Shown here one piece after another: positions 1 to 4,989 of a stretch of DNA of 5,317 nucleotides. The DNA lies in assembly GCA_003482405.1 (NCBI GenBank), contig DMZB01000247.1:1-5317 (forward strand). Direction: 5' to 3'. This DNA is from Lactobacillus sp. (lineage in GTDB: Bacteria; Bacillota; Bacilli; Lactobacillales; Lactobacillaceae). The notes beneath the pieces were generated by a model, which searched no databases, was not told the DNA's origin, and saw only the letters and a list, made by a program, of their open reading frames with translations. Every line of letters begins with the position of its first letter. Position 1 is the first letter of the stretch. The translations under genes were made by a program, and so were the position numbers.

Positions 1-139
1 GGCGGTCCGTCTTTCGGCCGCTAATCTGTTCATGATAGATATGCGTCGGATTTAAGTTAGCGAGTTCAGCTAGTTGAAACTCTAATCCTAGATCCTGCCG
101 ATTGGTGCTGGTTCGGACATAGCCAATAATTTTATTCAT
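1..139 (-). CDS. Serine recombinase (resolvase/invertase family), N-terminal part, cut by the window edge
   Basis: The first 46 codons can be read, starting MNKIIGYVRTSTNRQ. They match the start of the catalytic domain of serine site-specific recombinases such as gamma-delta resolvase and Hin/Pin invertases. The GY-x-R-x-ST pattern puts the nucleophilic serine at Ser11 and the conserved arginine at Arg9, followed by Q15 and the LxxQ element around residues 19-22. A SGRKTDR stretch at residues 40-46 resembles the family's SG-x-x-x-R segment. Such enzymes cut and rejoin DNA through a 5'-phosphoserine link and serve in resolution, inversion or integration. The start is supported by AGGGGGA at 146-152, six bases upstream. 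The rest of the catalytic domain and the C-terminal DNA-binding part lie outside the window, so small resolvase, invertase and large integrase cannot be told apart, and whether the gene is intact is unknown. Confidence 0.85.
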   Translation of the reverse strand, partial: MNKIIGYVRTSTNRQDLGLEFQLAELANLNPTHIYHEQISGRKTDR

Positions 140-151
140 GTTTAGTCCCCC

Positions 152-189
152 TATGTTTTCATACATAAGAGTTTAGCGGGTTTTAGCAA
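152..189 (-). promoter_or_regulatory. Candidate promoter of the recombinase gene with a small inverted repeat
   Basis: On the minus strand a TTGCTA box (184-189) is followed after 16 bp by TATGTA (162-167). Both are only partial matches to the sigma-A consensus. The -10 candidate overlaps a 5+5 bp inverted repeat, TATGT-N6-ACATA (152-167), which ends at the Shine-Dalgarno sequence. GCTAAA also occurs twice, 10 bp apart, between the two boxes. The repeat could be an operator or a leader hairpin, but it is short and AT-rich and could be chance. Confidence 0.25.
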
Positions 190-200
190 TTTTCACGCAT

Positions 201-1031
201 TTAATACTCCGGCGACGTATCCGGCGTTGGCACATTCATGTCACGGTCCACTTTGGAACGGCCAGTAGCATAATCAAACTGATAATCAGGTTGCACATTG
301 AAGATGTAGACGTTGAAGTTCAGTTGCCCGTCTGTTGAAATGGCTTGTAAGTGCACACCATTAGCCATCTCGTTGTCTCCCTCAAAAATCGCCTGCGCCT
401 GGTAGATCACTTTTTTGCCGTCGCGAAGCGCGTTACGGACCTTACTTTCATAGATTGTTTGTAGTGTTTGGTTGCTAAAGGCCGTTTGCGTAAACAGATT
501 TTTAGGATTGTTCTGATCACCGGACTCATTATCGGGGCTATAGTTACCATCTTGGTCGATGCCGCCTGAAAGTGAGTATGCAATCAGGTGACCCCGATTG
601 ATAATCGCTTGACCATCGTCCATTTTCTGATGCCAACCGGTAGGGCGCACGTACTGACGCACACGCAAGGAATCGTTGGCGACATTGTGGGCTTCTAAAT
701 AAGCCGTGTTAGCTGTGGCAGTTCGGTTTTGATTGTCGAGGTCACTATAAATAACGTGATTTCGTTGCCAATCATTTTTGTTTAACGTACTGCGATTATT
801 ATTCACAGACACCACCGCCGATTTTCCCGATGTATACGACAGTTTGGCTAAATCAGCCGTATCCGTCGCTTTTGTTGAACCTTCCCCAGAAGTGTGTGAC
901 TGCGTTGTTTGGGATGTTTGTTGTTGATTCACCGGACCATTGGCACCCTTGCTAATTGTGAAGGCACCAAACACAATGGCGATCACCGCTGCCGCAACCA
1001 GCGCATACACTACGTTTTGTCGATTCCGCAT
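201..1031 (-). CDS. Membrane-anchored or secreted DNA/RNA non-specific endonuclease (EndA/NucA-like, beta-beta-alpha metal family)
   Basis: This 276-residue protein has a basic N-terminus and one hydrophobic segment (about residues 7-27), read as an uncleaved anchor or signal peptide. A Gln/Ser/Thr-rich linker (about 35-58) precedes an extracellular nuclease domain (about 60-270). The core resembles pneumococcal EndA: INRGHLIAYSLSGG (144-157) contains the general-base His148, and NPKNLFTQTAFSNQ (175-188) contains Asn178 and the likely Mg-binding Asn187. YESKV (194-198) also matches EndA. The family's first motif residue is usually Asp (DRGH); here it is Asn145. Such enzymes degrade DNA and RNA outside the membrane, for uptake during competence or for nucleotide scavenging. 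No competence gene is next to it, so the role stays open. The start follows GGGGG at 1037-1041. No clear intrinsic terminator is seen after the stop. Confidence 0.9.
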   Translation of the reverse strand: MRNRQNVVYALVAAAVIAIVFGAFTISKGANGPVNQQQTSQTTQSHTSGEGSTKATDTADLAKLSYTSGKSAVVSVNNNRSTLNKNDWQRNHVIYSDLDNQNRTATANTAYLEAHNVANDSLRVRQYVRPTGWHQKMDDGQAIINRGHLIAYSLSGGIDQDGNYSPDNESGDQNNPKNLFTQTAFSNQTLQTIYESKVRNALRDGKKVIYQAQAIFEGDNEMANGVHLQAISTDGQLNFNVYIFNVQPDYQFDYATGRSKVDRDMNVPTPDTSPEY

Positions 1032-1060
1032 ATTTTCCCCCGCTTAATTGAGTCATCATG

Positions 1061-1116
1061 TTTTATTTTACCGAAGAAATACGGCGGACAACACTGTCGT
1101 TTACAATTTATACTTG
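1061..1116 (-). promoter_or_regulatory. Candidate promoter region of the nuclease gene
   Basis: The interval between the DUF1836 terminator and the nuclease start has two possible -10 boxes on the minus strand. TATAAA (1107-1112) has no convincing -35 at the right distance. TAAAAT (1065-1070) has TTGTCC 15 bp upstream (1086-1091), a slightly short spacer. The upstream gene ends in a strong terminator, so the nuclease needs its own promoter and one should lie here. Which box is used cannot be decided from sequence. No other feature was seen in 1032-1167. Confidence 0.3.
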
Positions 1117-1167
1117 GCAAAAATGAAATATGATCAGCTCAAACAACCAATAGGTAGAAAATTCTGC

Positions 1168-1215
1168 AAAAAAACAGGGATGCAAAGACAACAACTGCCT
1201 TAACATCCCTGTTTT
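1168..1215 (-). terminator. Rho-independent terminator of the DUF1836 gene
   Basis: The arms AACAGGGATG (1173-1182) and CATCCCTGTT (1204-1213) are perfectly complementary. Reading the minus strand, the hairpin is followed by seven Ts (1168-1174). The loop can also pair: AAGGCA against TGTCTT (1186-1191 with 1197-1202) forms with one G-U pair, giving a long two-tier hairpin. It lies about 35 nt after the stop at 1251. On the plus strand the same hairpin is followed by only four Ts, so action in that direction would be weaker, and no plus-strand gene needs it. Confidence 0.85.
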
Positions 1216-1250
1216 GAAACTAGTATTTAGTTTAATCGCAGCCGTTCACA

Positions 1251-1775
1251 CTATTTTTGTTCAACCGGCTTCGGTTTTACGATTTCCTTGGTGAGTGCCA
1301 GCAGCTTTTCTGACTTCATTTTGTCGAGAATGGCGTTGACAGCAATTTTCATCATCTGGTCATTTAAGTTTGTTGCTGAATCCGTGCTGAGTTTACCCTG
1401 CAGGCCCGTCAGCATCAGATCAATAAATGTGTCGTAAGCCCGTTTAGGAAAGAGACTCGCTGTCACTTGATCCATCCCCTGACGAATGGTGTCCATTGAG
1501 TAAGTTGGTTTCAACAGACCAATCAACAAAATATCGGCAACCTGCATCACTTGATACTTTTTCTTAACGGGTGCAAGGATAATGTTGTGTTTAACGTAAT
1601 TGTTAATCATCGCTGGGGTCACGGAATCTACATCCAGTGGTCCCAAGGTGTCATTCACATAAGCAACCACTTGATCCATGTACAGATCAAACTTCGGCAG
1701 CTCATCCCACTTTGGCAATTTAACCTCAGTCAGATGTTGTTCCCACTTGTGATAATCATCGAAAGAATCAGCCAT
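1251..1775 (-). CDS. DUF1836 family protein, putative MerR-like transcriptional regulator
   Basis: This 174-residue soluble protein has the hallmarks of the DUF1836 family of Firmicutes: LPKWDELPKFDLYMDQVVAY (residues 20-39), then a TPAMINNYVK segment (about 54-63) and LAPVKKKYQV (67-76). In this family the region is predicted to form a winged helix-turn-helix of the MerR type. The C-terminal half is helical and may be for dimerisation or ligand binding. The family has no established target, so the regulator role is inferred from the fold. The start is firm: AGGAGGA at 1783-1789 lies seven bases from the ATG. The gene has its own promoter (1830-1858) with an inverted repeat over the -35 box, as expected of an autoregulated gene, and its own terminator (1168-1215), so it is a single-gene unit. 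The C-terminus (KPKPVEQK) is charged and probably disordered. Confidence 0.88.
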   Translation of the reverse strand: MADSFDDYHKWEQHLTEVKLPKWDELPKFDLYMDQVVAYVNDTLGPLDVDSVTPAMINNYVKHNIILAPVKKKYQVMQVADILLIGLLKPTYSMDTIRQGMDQVTASLFPKRAYDTFIDLMLTGLQGKLSTDSATNLNDQMMKIAVNAILDKMKSEKLLALTKEIVKPKPVEQK

Positions 1776-1829
1776 AATGTTATCCTCCTAAGAATTGATG
1801 CTACAAACCTACGTTTCATTTCTAAGGAG

Positions 1830-1858
1830 AGCATAACATCTTTATCTAGTCTTGTAAA
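1830..1858 (-). promoter_or_regulatory. Promoter of the DUF1836 gene (-35 TTTACA, 17 bp, extended -10)
   Basis: On the minus strand TTTACA (1853-1858, five of six to TTGACA) is followed by exactly 17 bp and TATGCT (1830-1835, four of six). The -10 is preceded by TG one base upstream (1837-1838), giving an extended -10 element. Predicted transcription starts near 1822-1824, giving a leader of about 47-49 nt ending in the strong AGGAGGA. This is the best-formed promoter in the window. Confidence 0.7.
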
Positions 1859-1864
1859 CTAGAT
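1844..1864. promoter_or_regulatory. Operator-like inverted repeat ATCTAGT-N7-ACTAGAT
   Basis: The two 7-bp arms (1844-1850 and 1858-1864) are perfectly complementary with a 7-bp centre. The -35 box of the DUF1836 promoter lies inside the repeat, so a bound protein would block RNA polymerase. Half-site centres are 14 bp apart, a workable spacing for a dimeric helix-turn-helix protein. It is not a good terminator for the upstream DUF975 gene, because no T-run follows on either strand. The binding protein is unknown; the adjacent DUF1836 product is the obvious candidate by inference only. Confidence 0.55.
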
Positions 1865-1884
1865 GATATAATTTAGATTCTCTA

Positions 1885-2604
1885 TTATGGTATATCGACA
1901 TCTCTGAATGCAATGTTAATGTTACTGTTTGCCTCAAGTTCGTCGTAGTACGCTGCCATTGTGGCGTTGTAATAAGGCGCCACCCAAATCTCTGCGATAC
2001 CAAACGAAACGGCGACAAGTAACCACCAACCGATAAAGCTTAACTGAAGAACAAGGTATTCACCTTTATGTCCGTCCATCAGTTGCCGGCTGAGTGTCAA
2101 ACTTCTCATCACGCCTGTCCATACGCCTGCCTGCGAATCGCTATCATGTAAGTCTTTATAAACATATACCGTTTGGGAAAACATGAGCGCGAAGATGATA
2201 CCGGGAATAATCAGCAAGAAAAAGCCAATCACGACGATTACGTGTGTCAAAATAGCGACGCCTAATAGTCCAAAGATACTAGCAGAACCGATGACGCGCA
2301 GTGCATCAGTACCTGGGTTAATGGTCCGCTTAGGATTGCGGATCCAATCCAAAAAGGTATACGCGACACCAAGGCTAATCCCCCAAGCTAAAATACCGAG
2401 AATGAAGGACCAAAAGTTAGAGTGAAACTGAATGTTACTTAAGTTGGGACCAGTGCTATCAATATTGACAACATTACGATTGGTGCCGTAAAACGTCCCA
2501 AACCACTGCAACAAAATCGGAATAATGCTCAGCAAAATCGCACGACCCCAATGTCCGCTTAATAAGTTTTTTGCATCTTGTTTTAATTCAGCTCGTGATT
2601 TCAT
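1885..2604 (-). CDS. DUF975 family integral membrane protein
   Basis: This 239-residue protein starts MKSRAELKQDAKNLLSGHWG, the typical amphipathic opening of DUF975 proteins of Firmicutes. Hydrophobic segments lie at about residues 22-40, 63-85, 108-128, 130-147 and 182-206. Family features include IIPGIIFALMFSQTVYVYKD (132-151) and a SRQLMDGHKGEYLVLQLSFI stretch (172-191). The C-terminus continues with FGIAEIWVAPYYNATMAAYY (201-220). Family function is not established; it is a cytoplasmic-membrane protein without visible catalytic motifs. The start has a GGAAGGGG ribosome site (2615-2622), ten bases away across a T7 run, which is longer than usual. A remnant of a second DUF975 gene lies upstream (2729-2857). 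No intrinsic terminator was found between its stop and the DUF1836 gene, so some readthrough is possible. Confidence 0.9.
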   Translation of the reverse strand: MKSRAELKQDAKNLLSGHWGRAILLSIIPILLQWFGTFYGTNRNVVNIDSTGPNLSNIQFHSNFWSFILGILAWGISLGVAYTFLDWIRNPKRTINPGTDALRVIGSASIFGLLGVAILTHVIVVIGFFLLIIPGIIFALMFSQTVYVYKDLHDSDSQAGVWTGVMRSLTLSRQLMDGHKGEYLVLQLSFIGWWLLVAVSFGIAEIWVAPYYNATMAAYYDELEANSNINIAFRDVDIP

Positions 2605-2609
2605 AAAAA

Positions 2610-2673
2610 AAGTACCCCTTCCGAAAAGCTACAATCTCAATAACCCGATGTAGCCCTTGAAATAAAGGTACTT
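2610..2673 (-). promoter_or_regulatory. Structured leader of the DUF975 gene: nested hairpins followed by T7 at the start codon
   Basis: Reading the minus strand, AAGTACC (2667-2673) is the exact complement of GGTACTT (2610-2616). Inside it AAGGGCTACA (2649-2658) pairs with TGTAGCTTTT (2624-2633) using two G-U pairs. The outer arm runs into seven Ts (2605-2611) directly before the ATG and covers the last two Gs of the Shine-Dalgarno sequence. The layout resembles an attenuator or an RBS-sequestering hairpin. No known riboswitch class was recognised, and the role is inferred from base pairing only. Confidence 0.4.
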
Positions 2674-2687
2674 GAATTTCGTTTCAA
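2659..2687 (-). promoter_or_regulatory. Weak candidate promoter of the DUF975 gene
   Basis: On the minus strand TTGAAA (2682-2687, five of six) is followed after 17 bp by TATTTC (2659-2664, three of six). Transcription would start near 2652, inside the inner hairpin, so this transcript would lack the outer stem arm. The -10 is poor. The gene may instead be read through from recX, as no terminator is seen between them. Confidence 0.25.
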
Positions 2688-2728
2688 ACACAAATAGTAT
2701 GCTGTGCTTTCTATTCAGAACTTAACTT

Positions 2729-2857
2729 TTACGCGTTAGGTGCGACTTGAGTCTGCGTTTCTGCAGCTAACGCGCTGTAATAGGTTGCCATCGTCAAACG
2801 ATAGCAAGGCGCAAACCAGATAAAACCAATACCAAACGTGACTATGCTGAGTAAAAA
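2729..2857 (-). pseudogene. C-terminal remnant of a second DUF975 gene
   Basis: Minus-strand translation gives an open stretch of about 42 codons ending at a TAA (2729-2731). It contains FGIGFIWFAPCYRLTMATYY and ends in QVAPNA. Aligned to residues 195-226 of the neighbouring intact DUF975 protein it shares 18 of 32 positions, including FGI, IW, AP, TMA and YY. No start codon with a ribosome site precedes the stretch, and the first ~190 codons of a DUF975 gene are missing. Similarity begins immediately after the recX stop, at about 2854. The simplest reading is that a tandem paralog lost its 5' part in a deletion ending at recX. At about 56% protein identity over this piece the two are old paralogs, not a fresh duplication. 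Confidence 0.8.
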
Positions 2858-2861
2858 CCTA

Positions 2862-3830
2862 CTAGTCGTCCTCTTCCATCAGTGCATCCAGCACGCGATT
2901 GATGTCATCGAACTGATAACCTTTGCCATATAGTGTCCGTTTAGTGCGGTTCAGCCGGTCACGCGTTTTATACCGGCGATTACGTTGCCAGACTTTCTGG
3001 GCTTCGTGAGTCAACAGGTCGGTTTCTGTGTCCTCATCACGCGTTAACTCGATTTTACTCATGACTTGATCGATCGTCTCGCGCTGAAAACCCTTGGTCA
3101 TTAGTCCTTGAATCACCTTCTGCTTTTGCGTTGAGAATGGCTTACGCGCATAATGTTTCGCCATCTTTTCCGCAGCGGCAACACCGTTTTCTACCAACTC
3201 GTCATCCTTAAATTCCACTAACGCATTATCAATCAGGTTCTCGCCAATACCCTTTTGCCGTAAATGTTGGCGAATTACGATTGGCCCTTTGTCCGTCGTA
3301 TTCCGCATCGTCCTCACGTAAGCACTGGCATACACTTGATCATCTAATAACTTGAATTCGCGCAAACGTTCTAACGTTAGTTCAATGACATCGTCATCAA
3401 TTTCGAGCGCTTTTAGCTTGTCAGTCACTTCTTTTTCTGAGCGTAACTGCCCTGAAAGGTAATCCAGTGCCCGATTGTACGCTTTAGATACATCATCAGC
3501 CGCGATAATTTCCGTTTGTAACGGCTTATCAATGACCATCCCCTTGAAAATCCGGTACTTGATCATAACTGATTCACTGATTGGAAACGCATATTTGCCA
3601 TCTAAATAGACGTTGTATCGACCAGCACGTTTTTGCGCTTCAATCATCGTGACTTCGTTTTTCGTTTGCGTCGCCTGTGGTCTTTCGACAGACGCACCTT
3701 TTTTGTGCTTTGCCAGCATTTTAGCCGCAATATCAGCGCCATTTTCTGGTTCACCGTGCGATTTTTTCCTCGCCACCTTGGGTACACCAACGTCGCTCAG
3801 TAAAATCGGTTTGTTTTCGTGATCGCTCAT
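2862..3830 (-). CDS. recX: Regulatory protein RecX (RecA modulator)
   Basis: RecX binds RecA filaments and limits recombinase activity in the cytoplasm. The conserved part begins IEAQKRAGRYNVYLDGKYAF (residues 63-82), as in lactobacillar RecX. It continues through the all-helical three-helix repeats: AYNRALDYLSGQLRSEKEV (117-135), then a REFKLLDDQVYASAYVR block (157-173), a TDKGPIVIRQHLRQKGIG block (179-196) and further repeats to the C-terminus. The start at 3830 is chosen because AAGGAGG (3836-3842) lies five bases upstream. The longer frame from 3845 has no ribosome site and would contain this one inside its codons. The 322 residues exceed the roughly 260-270 I recall for lactobacillar RecX, owing to a charged extension of about 62 residues that looks disordered. 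The gene ends in tandem TAG TAG stops. It follows ltrA by 24 nt without a visible promoter, so the two are probably co-transcribed. Confidence 0.93.
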   Translation of the reverse strand: MSDHENKPILLSDVGVPKVARKKSHGEPENGADIAAKMLAKHKKGASVERPQATQTKNEVTMIEAQKRAGRYNVYLDGKYAFPISESVMIKYRIFKGMVIDKPLQTEIIAADDVSKAYNRALDYLSGQLRSEKEVTDKLKALEIDDDVIELTLERLREFKLLDDQVYASAYVRTMRNTTDKGPIVIRQHLRQKGIGENLIDNALVEFKDDELVENGVAAAEKMAKHYARKPFSTQKQKVIQGLMTKGFQRETIDQVMSKIELTRDEDTETDLLTHEAQKVWQRNRRYKTRDRLNRTKRTLYGKGYQFDDINRVLDALMEEDD

Positions 3831-3835
3831 TGTGG

Positions 3836-3842
3836 CCTCCTT
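3836..3842 (-). promoter_or_regulatory. Ribosome binding site that decides the recX start
   Basis: AAGGAGG on the minus strand lies five bases before the ATG at 3830. The in-frame ATG at 3845 would put this perfect Shine-Dalgarno sequence inside codons 2-4 and has nothing comparable upstream, so the shorter RecX is preferred. Confidence 0.85.
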
Positions 3843-3854
3843 CATTCAATAATA

Positions 3855-4979
3855 TTAGACATGCAAATTTTGTACAGTGCGGGCCCACCACCAGCTCATC
3901 CCTAGTAAGACTGCCGTCACTGCGATCATTGTGATGGCTTGATTGCCGTTAAGTAACCAGACTAAAATACCAACTACCGCAGCCTCCAGGGTCGCCACCG
4001 TTAGCAAATACCCCCATTGGTGATTGGACGTTTTTGAACCATAAGTGGCCAAAATCGTCGCCGTTCCGCCTAAAAAGAACCACAGTCCGATACCCATCAA
4101 TAATGCAAACTGCCAACCAATCAATTCGTGCTTTAAATATAGCGGCATCACCGCTGCAACGAGATCGAGCCCAACAAATACAAAGTAGTGAATATTAATC
4201 AACGCAATTCCTGCCGTGCGTTTGTGCCGATCAATGCCGCGCTGATAAACGGTAAAGTAAGCCCAGAATAAGGCCACAATCGTCAAAAAGAACAGGATCG
4301 ACAGCCAGTTGAAATGATGAACGTCGACAATTTCAGTCACCGCAATAATGGCTTCGCCAAACAACAGCAATGTAAATAAAGAGTAGCGTTCCGTCAGGTG
4401 TTCAAACATTGCTGGAAATGCCGTTAACGATTGCTTCATAAAGATTGGCGCAATGTTGGCAAACACCATCGACAATGCATAAACGACCACCCGAATACGG
4501 TAAGGTGCCCACGGGATAATCGTCAACGCACCAATCACGCTCGTAATCAGTAACACAATCATCAAACCGTGGGCCACCTTCGTTTGGCGTTTATCCGTCA
4601 GATGCCGGCCACGAATCCAATATTGGACGGCAATACTGAACAATAAAATCGAGGTCGAGCCGGCAAACGTCGGGTGCGTTGACTCAAAGTTTGGCGTCAG
4701 TGACTGTGACAGCACGATCACCACAAACATATCAAACAGCATAAAGACGCTGTGCTGTACATTTTCTTGAAAGAAACGGTTAACCAGCACCGTTTGATAC
4801 GTCCACACCGTCCAAAACATGAACACCATCACGGCAAATTCAATCAGGTACAGCACCGGAATCGTCTCGTGATGGACCAAATGTAGAACAGTAGTGATAC
4901 GACTGATGGCATACGCAAAAATCAAATCATAAAACAATTCAAGGTTAGTGACTTCGGAGTGCTCGCGAAGTTGTTTCAT
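3855..4979 (-). CDS. ltrA: Low temperature requirement protein A (LtrA) family membrane protein
   Basis: This 374-residue, strongly hydrophobic protein has roughly ten or more membrane segments spread along its length. It opens with VTNLELFYDLIFAYAISRIT (residues 10-29), the N-terminal signature of the LtrA family. HLTERYSLFTLLLFGEAIIA (194-213) is the second hallmark, corresponding to the family's H-x-x-ER-x-x-LF-x-x-x-x-GE motif. The family was named from a Listeria locus linked to growth in the cold; transport substrate and mechanism are not established, so a role in cold adaptation should not be assumed here. The start follows AGGAG (4987-4991), seven bases upstream. That site overlaps the TAG stop of the preceding adenylyltransferase gene, so translation is probably coupled. 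recX follows 24 nt after its stop. Confidence 0.92.
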   Translation of the reverse strand: MKQLREHSEVTNLELFYDLIFAYAISRITTVLHLVHHETIPVLYLIEFAVMVFMFWTVWTYQTVLVNRFFQENVQHSVFMLFDMFVVIVLSQSLTPNFESTHPTFAGSTSILLFSIAVQYWIRGRHLTDKRQTKVAHGLMIVLLITSVIGALTIIPWAPYRIRVVVYALSMVFANIAPIFMKQSLTAFPAMFEHLTERYSLFTLLLFGEAIIAVTEIVDVHHFNWLSILFFLTIVALFWAYFTVYQRGIDRHKRTAGIALINIHYFVFVGLDLVAAVMPLYLKHELIGWQFALLMGIGLWFFLGGTATILATYGSKTSNHQWGYLLTVATLEAAVVGILVWLLNGNQAITMIAVTAVLLGMSWWWARTVQNLHV

Positions 4980-4989
4980 ACGTTTACTC

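Noticed and set aside
909..1133. Plus-strand ORF of 74 codons overlapping the nuclease start
   Set aside because: It lies antisense to the nuclease signal region, has no ribosome site, and its Cys/His/Arg-rich translation resembles no family.
1551..1862. Plus-strand ORF of 103 codons
   Set aside because: It is the reverse-frame shadow of the DUF1836 gene and its promoter; no ribosome site and no recognisable motif.
1844..1864. The inverted repeat as a terminator of the DUF975 gene
   Set aside because: No T-run follows on either strand and the stem is AT-rich; its position over a -35 box fits an operator better.
2183..2425. Plus-strand ORF of 80 codons
   Set aside because: It is antisense to the membrane segments of the DUF975 gene, with no ribosome site or family resemblance.
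3613..3822. Plus-strand ORF of 69 codons with a hydrophobic, Cys-containing translation
   Set aside because: It is antisense to the RecX N-terminal extension; the apparent hydrophobicity comes from reading charged codons on the opposite strand.
3831..3845. Longer recX start adding MKEAT
   Set aside because: The AAGGAGG ribosome site would be inside the coding sequence and no ribosome site precedes the ATG at 3845.
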